Origin: Methanolobus mangrovi
Lineage (GTDB): Archaea > Halobacteriota > Methanosarcinia > Methanosarcinales > Methanosarcinaceae
Reading direction: 5' to 3'
NCBI RefSeq assembly: GCF_031312535.1
Contig: NZ_CP133594.1
Span: forward strand, 1,426,001-1,490,000
Length of the DNA stretch: 64,000 nt
The stretch's first letter is position 1, and each line of letters starts with the position of its first letter. Of the stretch, positions 9,736-17,398 are shown one piece after another. Both the position numbers and the translations under genes were made by a program. Below the pieces are notes generated by a model that did no database searches, had not been told where the DNA came from, and was given only the letters and a program-made list of their open reading frames with translations.

Positions 9736-10353
9736 TTATTGGGATACCCCCAGAACCTCGTATATCCTGCCTATAGATTCCATGGCATCCACTGCCATAG
9801 CATCAGCACCAACTTCTTTCCACAGGTTACGGTCAAACAAGAATGGTGCACCACCCACTATTATCCTGGTTTTGATACCTTCACGCTCAAATATTAATCT
9901 GAGTTTTTTTACCTCATAGGCAATATTGAGCATCAGTGTCGAAGCCATTAGTACCTCAATACCGTCCTCTTTGACCTTTTGGGAAATTTTTTCCGGCCCC
10001 ATGTCACCATAGTCATGGATATTGAACCCTCTGGCCCTGAGAAAAGAACAAACTATACGTTTTCCAAGCATATGCTCATCGCCCAGGGTTGTAATACCAA
10101 TAACCGGCATGTCCTTCCTGGCAGGACTTTCGGCAGGCAATATCGTTTCAACTATTTCTTCACAAATCTTGCTTGCCATATACTCCTGAGATAATGCAAT
10201 TTCACCACTTGCCCACATACGACCTATGTTTTCAAGGGCAGGCGAGATTACCTCATTGATCAACTCAAAAGCATTGTCACCAGTAAATTCATTTATTATC
10301 ATCGTGGTTGCTGCTACCCTATTTAAAGAAAGTAAAGCATCCTCTAATTCCAA
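9736..10353 (-). CDS. Corrinoid (B12-binding) methyl carrier protein
   Basis: The 205-aa protein has an N-terminal helical cap (B12-binding 2 type, ~1-90) and a Rossmann-like cobalamin domain. The lower-ligand motif reads LGDEHMLGK (D-x-H-x-x-G) and a later IIVGGAPF glycine motif contacts the cofactor tail. It resembles MtaC/MtbC-type carriers. It is the first gene of the minus-strand operon with the UroD-type enzyme and the DUF1638 kinase. The start shown is TTG at 10353. No ATG or GTG is in frame between it and the upstream stop, so the exact start is uncertain. Confidence 0.85.
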   Translation of the reverse strand: MELEDALLSLNRVAATTMIINEFTGDNAFELINEVISPALENIGRMWASGEIALSQEYMASKICEEIVETILPAESPARKDMPVIGITTLGDEHMLGKRIVCSFLRARGFNIHDYGDMGPEKISQKVKEDGIEVLMASTLMLNIAYEVKKLRLIFEREGIKTRIIVGGAPFLFDRNLWKEVGADAMAVDAMESIGRIYEVLGVSQ

Positions 10354-10646
10354 AGCCAGATAATTATCCGTACCTATACACGCACCACCTGATAAATGAT
10401 ATAAAGACTATGGTATTCAGTTATATAAGCTTATTATTAAAAAATAGATGTAGTCTTTAAAAAATATAATGAATGATCAATGTTGTATTACCAGTTACAC
10501 TTACTCAAGAAAAAACATAATTAGATGATATTGTCAGGAAATAATGGGAAAAAGTATATAAGAAAAAGTACAATTCTCAATTGTGAACACAATGCCTTAA
10601 ATGGCAAATCCAATCTATATAGAGATATTAAACAAAGGTATTATTC
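10354..10646. promoter_or_regulatory. Divergent promoter region, corrinoid operon / nadA
   Basis: The 293 nt are AT-rich and hold no gene. Toward the corrinoid operon (minus) a TATA-like TTTATATC lies near 10396-10403. Toward nadA (plus) a TATA box GTATATAA lies at 10554-10561. The nadA-side operator palindrome is listed separately. Nothing else was recognised between 10410 and 10545. Confidence 0.6.
10554..10587 (+). promoter_or_regulatory. nadA promoter: TATA box plus palindromic operator
   Basis: TATA-like GTATATAA (10554-10561) is followed at 10574-10587 by TTCTCAATTGTGAA, one mismatch from the perfect palindrome TTCACAATTGTGAA found at the tRNA-Cys promoter. The operator covers the expected transcription start about 25 nt after the TATA box, a position typical for repression. 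It belongs to the same operator family as the sites at 14257, 14278, 14363, 17203 and 17226. Confidence 0.7.
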
Positions 10647-11576
10647 ATGACCTACATCGAAAAAACGACGCTTGACAGGGAAGCATTAGTAGAGAAAATA
10701 CTACAGCTCAAAAAAGAACGTAATGCTGTAATACTTGCCCACAACTACCAGGTAAAAGAAGTGCAGGACATAGCTGACTTCACGGGAGACTCATTGGAAC
10801 TTGCCAGAAAAGCAGCCAATCAGGATGCAGATGTAATAGTATTCTGTGGAGTTGACTTCATGGCAGAAACAGCAGCCATCCTTTCACCTGAAAAAACAGT
10901 ATTACTACCTGCTGCAGATGCAAATTGCCCTATGGCCGAAATGATAACTGCAGGAGAACTACGCGTCCTTAAAGAGAGATTCCCTGATGCGGAAGTTGTC
11001 TGTTATGTGAACACCTCAGCGGAAGTGAAAGCAGAGAGCGATATATGCTGTACATCCTCAAACGCTGTAAAAGTGGTCGAATCTCTTGATGCTGACCAGG
11101 TCATTTTCGTGCCTGACAGGAATCTGGGCAGTTATGTAGCCCGGTTCACCGACAAGGAAATAATGCCCTGGGAAGGATTCTGTTTTGTACATGACAGGAT
11201 CACACCCGAAGATGTGAAGACAGCACGCCAGCTTCACCCTGATGCAGAAGTTCTGGTACATCCTGAATGCAGATCGGAAGTCGTTGATCTGGCAGACTAT
11301 GTCTATTCAACATCCGGCATGATAGAACATGTCTTTAAGAGTAGCAGTAAAGAATTCATTATCGGTACTGAAGTAGGGATACTTCACAGGATGAAAAAAG
11401 ACTGCCCGGACAAATTATGCTATCCTTTATCTTCAAATGCAGTATGCATTACCATGAAAAGAACAGACCTTCAGAAAGTTTACAAGGCCCTTGAAACTCT
11501 AACCCCTGAAGTAACAGTCCCGGAAGATGTGGCAGACAGGGCACGTCTGGCAATCCAGCGAATGCTTGACCTTTAA
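10647..11576 (+). CDS. nadA: Quinolinate synthase
   Basis: NadA condenses iminoaspartate with dihydroxyacetone phosphate to quinolinate for NAD synthesis. It is a [4Fe-4S] enzyme whose cluster is held by three Cys. These are seen at about C94 (ADANCPMAE), C179 (WEGFCFVHD) and C267 (SNAVCITMK). The N-terminal AHNYQ and FTGDSLELARKA motifs and the 309-aa length are typical. The ATG is preceded by AAAGGT with acceptable spacing. nadC and nadB are not in the window. The operator upstream groups it with cysteine and Fe-S genes, consistent with its oxygen-sensitive cluster. Confidence 0.95.
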   Translation: MTYIEKTTLDREALVEKILQLKKERNAVILAHNYQVKEVQDIADFTGDSLELARKAANQDADVIVFCGVDFMAETAAILSPEKTVLLPAADANCPMAEMITAGELRVLKERFPDAEVVCYVNTSAEVKAESDICCTSSNAVKVVESLDADQVIFVPDRNLGSYVARFTDKEIMPWEGFCFVHDRITPEDVKTARQLHPDAEVLVHPECRSEVVDLADYVYSTSGMIEHVFKSSSKEFIIGTEVGILHRMKKDCPDKLCYPLSSNAVCITMKRTDLQKVYKALETLTPEVTVPEDVADRARLAIQRMLDL

Positions 11577-11600
11577 ATTACTGAAAAATGAAAATAGGGA

Positions 11601-12017
11601 TCAGGAATTATAGGCTTCCCCGGGTATCCAGCGATCACCGGCATCCCCTATTTCCTTTTTCCATATGGGGACACTTTCCTTTATTCTCTCGAGAATATAC
11701 TCGCATGCATCAAATGCTTCCTTGCGGTGCCCTGCACCTACAATTATCAAGAGGATATTCTCACCCACAGGCAATTCCCCTATTCGGTGAATAACATCCA
11801 CACTTTCAATGTCGAATTTTTCAAAGGCTTCATTACGTATGGTTTCAAGTTCACTGATGGCCACTTCTTCATAAACCTCGAACTGAAGTAAGTCCATCCC
11901 ATCATCCCTGACAGTTCCCAGGAAAGTAACCATTGCACCCATTTTACTAGTTCTTGCCTGAGATATCATTGCGTTTATATCAAAGTCATCATGTGTAATT
12001 TTTATCATAGGAATCAC
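11601..12017 (-). CDS. moaE: Molybdopterin synthase catalytic subunit
   Basis: MoaE inserts the dithiolene sulfurs into precursor Z using thiocarboxylated MoaD. The 138-aa product shows MGAMVTFLGTVRD, the HRIGELPVGE segment and the catalytic-lysine region SVPIWKKE. The start overlaps the stop of the E1-like gene (ATGA). An internal ATG at 12008 (MIKITHDD) is an alternative. It is the last gene of the minus-strand operon starting with SepCysS and converges with nadA. The MoaD-like partner may be the protein at 16801-16995. Confidence 0.93.
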   Translation of the reverse strand: MIPMIKITHDDFDINAMISQARTSKMGAMVTFLGTVRDDGMDLLQFEVYEEVAISELETIRNEAFEKFDIESVDVIHRIGELPVGENILLIIVGAGHRKEAFDACEYILERIKESVPIWKKEIGDAGDRWIPGEAYNS

Positions 12018-12754
12018 TCCTGCAACTTGCCGATGTTACAACACACCTTGCAATCCTTCCTTCGGGATACTTTCAGTGTTTCCATCTCCGAGTAAAGACC
12101 ATTCCATATGAGCAAACGGTTGGTCAGAAGCTCACCGGTACCCACTAGATACTTGATAACTTCGTTAGCCTGTATCATAGCAATTATACCAGGGGTCACG
12201 CCAACAACAGGAAATACTTCCGTTGGCGGAGGACTGGGAAAAACACAGTTGAAGCATGCACTTTCCCCGGGAATGATCGTCATTGCCTGACCATCAAAAC
12301 CACGGATAGCACCATGAATAAGAGGTATACCTTTTTCGTGGGCAACCTGATTGAGAAGATAACGGACAGGGTAATTGTCCATTGCATCGACTATAATGTC
12401 AGCGTCACCTACCAGCTCCCGGATATTGGACTCATCTATTGTCAGATGGAATGTCTCGACGTTAATATGCGGATTTGCAGCCTGGAGTTTATCTTCAACA
12501 GATAATACTTTCTCCCTGCCTATATCCGATTCCCAGTGCAGTACCTGACGGTTAAGGTTGCTTGACTCCACAGAATCACGATCTGCAATTCTCAGGTGTC
12601 CCACACCGGCAACAGCAAGATAAAGGACTATCGGACACCCCAGTCCCCCTGCACCTGCAATGAAAACCTTTGCATCCTTTAATCGTTTCTGGCCATCCTC
12701 ACCAAAAAGCATGATCTGCCTGCTATAACGTTCAAGCTCTTCTTTGCCTAGCAT
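12014..12754 (-). CDS. ThiF/MoeB/HesA-family adenylyltransferase (E1-like)
   Basis: It activates the C-terminal Gly-Gly of MoaD/ThiS-type sulfur carriers by adenylation. The 246-aa product has the nucleotide motif FIAGAGGLGCPIVLYLAVAG, SSNLNRQVLHW, the VDAMDNYPVRY substrate loop and two zinc-binding CxxC pairs (CFNC and CKVC). There is no C-terminal rhodanese domain. It lies 41 nt after SepCysS and overlaps moaE. It may serve MoaD in Moco synthesis, or ThiS-like carriers in cysteine or thiamine sulfur transfer; sequence alone does not decide. Confidence 0.9.
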   Translation of the reverse strand: MLGKEELERYSRQIMLFGEDGQKRLKDAKVFIAGAGGLGCPIVLYLAVAGVGHLRIADRDSVESSNLNRQVLHWESDIGREKVLSVEDKLQAANPHINVETFHLTIDESNIRELVGDADIIVDAMDNYPVRYLLNQVAHEKGIPLIHGAIRGFDGQAMTIIPGESACFNCVFPSPPPTEVFPVVGVTPGIIAMIQANEVIKYLVGTGELLTNRLLIWNGLYSEMETLKVSRRKDCKVCCNIGKLQE

Positions 12755-12795
12755 AATCCATATTCCTCAAACATGATTAATAACGGATAAGGATA

Positions 12796-14169
12796 TCAAA
12801 GTTTATCCCTGTTGACCTTTATTTCATATTTCTCTGCAATATCCTGAAGGGAATCTGCAAGATAGTTGATCTTTTCCCATGAGAGACCATAGGTACTGAG
12901 CTTCCACGCGCGGGTTGCGCCAGCAAACTCCCCTACTATTCCCCTCTTTGTGAGTTCATCGGAGAAGAAGAAACCTCTTCTCTTATGTTTTTCTGCAACC
13001 ACATCAAAGCTTCCGGTGGTGTCAACTTTTGAAAGGGCGTGCTTTCTCGGGTACTCAGATAATACTGCACTTCCTTCTATTTCGAGCAGCTTATCCATGA
13101 GGAAATTGGATTTCTTTAATTCTTCATCCCATTTCTGGGTACGCTCTTTCACTGTGGGGAAAGAGGCTATCATTGCCATCAGGGTCGAGCCCATAAGAGT
13201 ACATCCAAGCATCTCGACCTCTTTAACTCCGAATTTGCGATTGGTCAGGTCACCTGTCATCTGCGTTGTCCTGAATACCACATCAGCCCATTCATCGGTT
13301 GTGGCAAGGACACCTGATGGTGCAGGGGACGCCATACTTTTGTGACCGGAACCAACTATAAAGTCAGCACCGATCTTCTTTCCATCCACAGGCATCACAC
13401 CTACGGTATACGCTCCGTTGTAGAGGAAAGGAATATCATATTGGCGGGCAACCTTCCCGATCCCACTTACATCATGCTCATTTGCAAGCTGATAATCGAA
13501 ATGGTCGATCATGATAAGTGCGGGAAGCTTTCCGGTCTCAGCAGTAACGTCCTCTATCCTGTCTGCCACTGCATCGGCTGTGATAATATTATTCTCATTA
13601 AGAGGGACTTCCTTCACTACACCGCCTGCACCTTCAACTGCAAGGAACTCTGTGTAGTGTGCCAGAGATGAGACGATCACAGTATCCCCCGGTTTCACAA
13701 GGCTTGATGTGACAGCCTGGAATCCTCTTCGTGCTCCAGGGACTACACGAGCCGTATCCATGTTAAGGAAAGCAGCAAGCTCCTGGTGGAAATCAGCGAT
13801 GGGCGGTTTGGATATCTTGTCAAGTCTGAAGGGCTTACGACAACTGTCACAGGTAGAGTATCCGTCCCCATATGCAATGAGTGCCTTGCGGGCCTCCGGG
13901 GTTAGTCTTCCTGCTGCCTGTATTGGCTGGATATTAACGTATTCTTCCTCACGGCTTCGAATACCCAGTGTTCCGCCGATCTTAGTGATCTCAGGAACGC
14001 CGGTTCCAGCTTCCAGGTCGTCTATTACCGACCTGATATGCCGTATTTGCTCATTGAACCCATCCATATCTGTCGGGCCAGTCGAACCTGGTAGTGACTG
14101 ACGCAGCATTTCGCGGACGTCTTCAAGGGCAAATAGCGCTTCAAATGTTTTCTGTGCTCTGATATCCAT
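12796..14169 (-). CDS. pscS: Sep-tRNA:Cys-tRNA synthase (SepCysS)
   Basis: A PLP enzyme that converts O-phosphoseryl-tRNA(Cys) to Cys-tRNA(Cys), the methanogen route to cysteine that pairs with SepRS. Visible are the family signature YVNIQPIQAAGRLTPEARKAL, the essential CxxC (GYSTCDSCRKP), the PLP lysine in VGSGHKSMAS and a third conserved Cys in EMLGCTLMGST. The N-terminus is about 70 residues longer than in M. jannaschii-type enzymes. A TTG at 14223 extends the frame, but ATG 14169 has GAGGT 6 nt upstream and is preferred (457 aa). It heads an operon with the E1-like gene and moaE, and its promoter carries two operator palindromes. Confidence 0.93.
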   Translation of the reverse strand: MDIRAQKTFEALFALEDVREMLRQSLPGSTGPTDMDGFNEQIRHIRSVIDDLEAGTGVPEITKIGGTLGIRSREEEYVNIQPIQAAGRLTPEARKALIAYGDGYSTCDSCRKPFRLDKISKPPIADFHQELAAFLNMDTARVVPGARRGFQAVTSSLVKPGDTVIVSSLAHYTEFLAVEGAGGVVKEVPLNENNIITADAVADRIEDVTAETGKLPALIMIDHFDYQLANEHDVSGIGKVARQYDIPFLYNGAYTVGVMPVDGKKIGADFIVGSGHKSMASPAPSGVLATTDEWADVVFRTTQMTGDLTNRKFGVKEVEMLGCTLMGSTLMAMIASFPTVKERTQKWDEELKKSNFLMDKLLEIEGSAVLSEYPRKHALSKVDTTGSFDVVAEKHKRRGFFFSDELTKRGIVGEFAGATRAWKLSTYGLSWEKINYLADSLQDIAEKYEIKVNRDKL

Positions 14170-14256
14170 AGGAATACCTCGTGCTGCATCCCGGCTGTCA
14201 GTGAAAAAAGCACTTCCAGACAAAATACAGCATTAATATCGTGCATTTATCACCTA

Positions 14257-14299
14257 TTCACGATTGTGAAATGATAATTAACAATAGTGAATATATAAA
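14257..14299 (-). promoter_or_regulatory. SepCysS promoter: TATA box with two palindromic operators
   Basis: On the minus strand the TATA box TTTATATA (14292-14299) is followed directly by TTCACTATTGTTAA (plus-strand TTAACAATAGTGAA, 14278-14291; two mismatches to the palindrome). Then comes TTCACAATCGTGAA (14257-14270; one mismatch), near the expected transcription start. Centre-to-centre spacing is 21 bp, two helical turns. The same layout is seen at the tRNA-Cys promoter. Confidence 0.75.
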
Positions 14300-14357
14300 C
14301 CATTGCATTGAGGAAAAGGAAAAGTGAAGATGAGAGAAAAGACTTTTAAGATTCAGG

Positions 14358-14376
14358 TTATATTCACAATTGTGAG
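14358..14376 (+). promoter_or_regulatory. Promoter/operator of the HTH regulator operon
   Basis: TATA-like TTATATT (14358-14364) overlaps the start of TTCACAATTGTGAG (14363-14376), one mismatch from the perfect palindrome. It lies 50-63 nt before the regulator ATG and would block TBP or polymerase access when bound. This suggests the regulator operon is autoregulated. Confidence 0.7.
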
Positions 14377-14425
14377 CAAATACTCATTTTTAATTAAAAA
14401 CTGATTAGCCAGAGGAAAAAATATC

Positions 14426-14749
14426 ATGAAATTACCCTGTCAGATGATTGTCTGGGATGTTTTGCCAGCCATCAGAGCAGCAATTGCAGAAGAACTCGTT
14501 AACTGCGGCCTTTCCCAGCAGGAAGTTGCCAAAGAACTGGAAATGGCACCTTCGGCTGTTTCACAATACCTCTCCAAGAAAAGAGGTTATCGCATAGTAT
14601 TTGATGAAGATGTCAAGAAATCCATACGCGTTCTTGCAGAAGACATGGAAGCAGGCCGTGTTGATAACCTTGCAGCAAGGATATGTGACATCTGCCACCA
14701 ATTGCGTGAAGATGAGCAGCAATGCCATAATAGTGAAAGTGAAAAGTAA
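14426..14749 (+). CDS. XRE-type HTH regulator with C-terminal Cys pair; candidate regulator of the cysteine/Fe-S island
   Basis: The 107-aa protein has a helix-turn-helix at about residues 28-52 (LSQQEVAKELEMAPSAVSQYLS). Cysteines occur at about 5, 27, 87, 90 and 100; C87-x-x-C90 with C100 and C5 could bind an Fe-S cluster or zinc. A palindromic operator precedes it, and the same palindrome precedes nadA, SepCysS and tRNA-Cys. That it binds these sites and responds to cysteine or Fe-S status is inference from position, gene content and Cys residues. It heads an operon with the desulfurase and fdhD (gap 44 nt). Confidence 0.85.
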   Translation: MKLPCQMIVWDVLPAIRAAIAEELVNCGLSQQEVAKELEMAPSAVSQYLSKKRGYRIVFDEDVKKSIRVLAEDMEAGRVDNLAARICDICHQLREDEQQCHNSESEK

Positions 14750-14793
14750 TTAGAGGCATTTCCAGCCACGTAAACTTCTCCGGATGAGATCTT

Positions 14794-15978
14794 ATGCTAA
14801 ACGTTAAGCGGATAAGAGGCGATTTTCCAATCCTCGGGGACGTATCCTATATGGATAATGCCGCAACCAGCCTTTCCCCGGAACAGGTGCTTAGCTCCAC
14901 AAACGATTTTGAAAGGCATTATCGGGCCAATGTAGGACGAGGTGTACACAGACTTACGAATGTAGCTTCCCAGCGTTACTGGCATGCACACCAGAAGATA
15001 GCCCGGTTCATTGGCGGAGAGAGTGGCATTACCGTGCTTACGAAGAATACAACAGAAGCCATCAATATGGTTGCCTGCGGGACAAAGTGGAATAAAGGTG
15101 ACAAGGTGGTCACCACGATCCTTGAACATCATTCTGATTTTTTACCGTGGATGCGTCTGCGCAAGAGAGGCGTGAATGTTTCAATAATAAGAACAGATGC
15201 CCATGGTTCACTCGATATTAAAGACTTTGAGGCAGCAATAGATGAGAATACTAAGATCGTTGCCGTCACCCATGCCTCAAATGTCCTGGGAAACCTGTTG
15301 CCGGTAAAAGAGATAGCTGCCATCTGCCATGAAAAAGGAGCGAAACTACTTGTAGATGGGGCACAGTCAGTTCCGCACATCCCCATTGATGTAAAAGAAC
15401 TTGGTTGCGATTACCTTTGCTTTTCAGGACATAAGATGTTAGGACCCACCGGAACAGGAATACTGTGGATGAAAGAGGAAGGACTTCAACCGCTGATGCT
15501 TGGTGGCGGTATGATAGGAAAGGTATCCGTGGATGATTACACTCTTGCAGAAGGGTATGAGAAGTATGAAGCCGGAACTCCCAATATTTCAGGAATGATA
15601 GGACTAGCAACGGCTATAGATTATCTTGATGATATAGGTATGCAGAACATAAAAGAGCATGAGGATAAACTGACAAAGCGACTGCTTTCAGGACTTCACG
15701 GTATTGAAAATGTGACTGTTTACGGACCTGAAAACATTCATGAAAGGATAGGTGTCGTATCCTTCAATGTTGAAGGAATGCATCCGCATGAAGTGGCACA
15801 CATTCTTGATGAGGGCGCAGCTATCATGACACGGTCAGGAGAGCACTGCTGCCAGCCACTTATGAACCATATGGGACTTGAGAGCGGCACTGTCCGGGCA
15901 AGCCTCTATCTGTACAACACTGACGAGGAAGTAGACCTTCTGATAGACACAATGGAAGAACTGACAAGGAGATTATGA
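14794..15978 (+). CDS. SufS/CsdA-type cysteine desulfurase
   Basis: A PLP enzyme that removes sulfur from cysteine to form an enzyme persulfide. The 394-aa product shows the N-terminal YMDNAATSLSPEQVL, the PLP-binding lysine in FSGHKMLGPTGTGILW and the persulfide Cys in MTRSGEHCCQPLM, the class II (SufS-like) form. Length is normal. It lies between an HTH regulator and fdhD, the latter starting at the base after its stop codon. Sulfur passed to FdhD for formate dehydrogenase maturation is one plausible use, and Fe-S assembly another. Many methanogens lack a dedicated cysteine desulfurase, so its presence beside SepCysS is notable. Confidence 0.93.
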   Translation: MLNVKRIRGDFPILGDVSYMDNAATSLSPEQVLSSTNDFERHYRANVGRGVHRLTNVASQRYWHAHQKIARFIGGESGITVLTKNTTEAINMVACGTKWNKGDKVVTTILEHHSDFLPWMRLRKRGVNVSIIRTDAHGSLDIKDFEAAIDENTKIVAVTHASNVLGNLLPVKEIAAICHEKGAKLLVDGAQSVPHIPIDVKELGCDYLCFSGHKMLGPTGTGILWMKEEGLQPLMLGGGMIGKVSVDDYTLAEGYEKYEAGTPNISGMIGLATAIDYLDDIGMQNIKEHEDKLTKRLLSGLHGIENVTVYGPENIHERIGVVSFNVEGMHPHEVAHILDEGAAIMTRSGEHCCQPLMNHMGLESGTVRASLYLYNTDEEVDLLIDTMEELTRRL

Positions 15979-16788
15979 ATGTACAGAGAAGTAGATTGTA
16001 TAAAAGGAGATGGTGATTCCTTTGACCTGGAAATGCATCCGGTCATCGAAGAGATGCCACTTGCTGTCACTGTTAATGGGAGACATGCCCTTACCGCAAT
16101 GGTAAGTCCTGATATGCTAAGGGAATTTGTGATCGGCTTTCTTTACACAGAGGGAATAATCAAAGATACGGATGAGATCGAGTCGATCAAAATTGAAGAC
16201 ACAAATGCCAGCATTCTTACAAAAAGTCCTTTCAAGATACTTGTCTCGAAGAAAACGGTCCTTAGTGGCTGTGGCGGGTCAATGTCCTACCTTGATATAG
16301 CCAAACTTCCTGAGATCGAGTCGGACCTCATCCTTGATTCTGAAACGATACGTACCGTTGTGAAAGAAGCACTTGATTCACAACTTCATGTATTGACAGG
16401 CGGAATACATGTAGTTGGAATGTACAATGCAAAAGGAAAGGTTTGTGTTGTTGAGGATATTGGAAGGCACAACGCACTTGACAAGATAATAGGCTATGCT
16501 CTTGAGAAAAATATCGATCTTTCCAGTACATACATCATCTGTTCCGGAAGGATATCATCGGAAATGGTAAGGAAATGCCTGACAGCTAACATCCCGGTAG
16601 TTGTCTCAAGAGGAGCAACTACAACACTTGCAATTGATATCGCAAGATCCCGTGGACTTACTATTGTCGGTTTTGTACGCAGCAAAAAGATGAATGTTTA
16701 CTCAAGGGGAAACCGAATAACAGATATCCCACTTTCCATTTCTGAATCTCTGCGGGAAGATGAAAAAGAAGAAAGTAAGATGAAATGA
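15979..16788 (+). CDS. fdhD: FdhD-family sulfurtransferase
   Basis: FdhD carries sulfur from a desulfurase to the Mo/W-bisMGD cofactor of formate dehydrogenase. The 269-aa product shows EEMPLAVTVNGRHALTAMVSP, REFVIGFLYTEGII, the HVVGMYNAKGKVCVVEDIGRHNALDKIIGYAL core and the C-terminal SRGATTTLAIDIARSRGLTIVGFVR. The mobile-loop CxxC of E. coli FdhD is reduced here to one Cys (SGCGGSMSY). The gene begins directly after the desulfurase stop, giving a donor-acceptor pair. No formate dehydrogenase gene is in the window, so the client may be formylmethanofuran dehydrogenase or a distant enzyme; that is speculation. Confidence 0.92.
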   Translation: MYREVDCIKGDGDSFDLEMHPVIEEMPLAVTVNGRHALTAMVSPDMLREFVIGFLYTEGIIKDTDEIESIKIEDTNASILTKSPFKILVSKKTVLSGCGGSMSYLDIAKLPEIESDLILDSETIRTVVKEALDSQLHVLTGGIHVVGMYNAKGKVCVVEDIGRHNALDKIIGYALEKNIDLSSTYIICSGRISSEMVRKCLTANIPVVVSRGATTTLAIDIARSRGLTIVGFVRSKKMNVYSRGNRITDIPLSISESLREDEKEESKMK

Positions 16789-16800
16789 AGATGTTCCGGC

Positions 16801-16995
16801 TCAGCCACCGAATACGACCTGCCTTATGTGAACATTATCACCATTATTAAGTACGGTATCTTCCGGAATGATGTGCCCGTCCCTTGACACAAGCACTTCT
16901 CCCTGACTTATGTCCAGATGGCGCAGCAGTTCTTCAACAGTAACTGATCCCATATTCATTTCTTCTGTTTTACCGGATGGCAATTTTACTTTCAT
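16801..16995 (-). CDS. MoaD/ThiS-like ubiquitin-fold sulfur carrier
   Basis: The 64-aa protein ends in VFGG, the C-terminal Gly-Gly that is adenylated and thiocarboxylated. The beta-grasp pattern is clear (MKVKLPSGKTEEM, TVEELLRHLDIS, VLVSRDGHIIPEDTVLNNGDNVHI). A longer open frame runs upstream through the tRNA-Cys gene, but that is not coding; ATG 16995 is the start. A TATA-like CGTATAAACC lies near 17048-17057, and the tRNA-Cys promoter further upstream could also read into it. It is convergent with fdhD, 12 nt apart. Partners may be the E1-like enzyme at 12014 and MoaE. Confidence 0.85.
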   Translation of the reverse strand: MKVKLPSGKTEEMNMGSVTVEELLRHLDISQGEVLVSRDGHIIPEDTVLNNGDNVHIRQVVFGG

Positions 16996-17119
16996 GGTAT
17001 GACCTGTAATAGATGGTAAAAATAAAACAAGGGGTTTTAGACTTTCAGGTTTATACGTTTTTAGCAAGAGCCATTGAGGCTCCTGCTTATCTGAGGGAAG
17101 CGAGGTGGAGAAGACCTCA

Positions 17120-17191
17120 AGCCAAGGCCCGGATTCGAACCGGGATGGAATCGCTCTGCAGGCGATTGCGTAGCCGCTCCGCCACCTTGGC
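17120..17191 (-). tRNA. tRNA-Cys (anticodon GCA)
   Basis: The minus strand folds into a full cloverleaf. The acceptor stem is GCCAAGG/CCTTGGC, the D stem GCGG...CGC, and the anticodon stem ATCGC/GCGAT with loop CTGCAGA (anticodon GCA). The T arm is CCCGG-TTCGAAT-CCGGG. The discriminator is U, as in all tRNA-Cys. CCA is not encoded. There is no intron. It is the substrate of SepRS/SepCysS, whose SepCysS gene lies 3 kb away, and its promoter carries two copies of the same operator. Confidence 0.97.
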
Positions 17192-17202
17192 AGACGTTTT
17201 TC

Positions 17203-17245
17203 TTCACAATTGTGAATATACCTAATACACAATTGTGATATTTAA
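17203..17245 (-). promoter_or_regulatory. tRNA-Cys promoter with two operator palindromes
   Basis: TTCACAATTGTGAA, a perfect palindrome, lies at 17203-17216, 12 nt upstream of the mature tRNA 5' end. A second copy, TACACAATTGTGAT on the plus strand, lies at 17226-17239 (core CACAATTGTG perfect). A minus-strand TATA-like TTAAATATC (17237-17245) abuts the distal copy. Centres are 23 bp apart. The proximal copy covers the predicted start of a ~24-nt leader. The design matches the SepCysS promoter. Confidence 0.75.
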
Positions 17246-17398
17246 GGTTTTTGTTCGCAACAATACTAAACAAATTATTATGCTTCATACTGAGAACTAC
17301 TGTACATACTCACACAAATCTCCAAAACAACATCCAAACAACATTATATTTATCTTCAATGAGAAACATGCAGAACGAGCTTATTAATTTCAAGTAAT

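Noticed and set aside
14170-14223. TTG start at 14223 for SepCysS
   Set aside because: ATG 14169 has GAGGT at proper distance; the extra 18 residues carry no family features.
16996-17232. N-terminal extension of the MoaD-like frame, upstream to 17232
   Set aside because: The extension reads through tRNA-Cys and its leader; the beta-grasp protein starts cleanly at ATG 16995.
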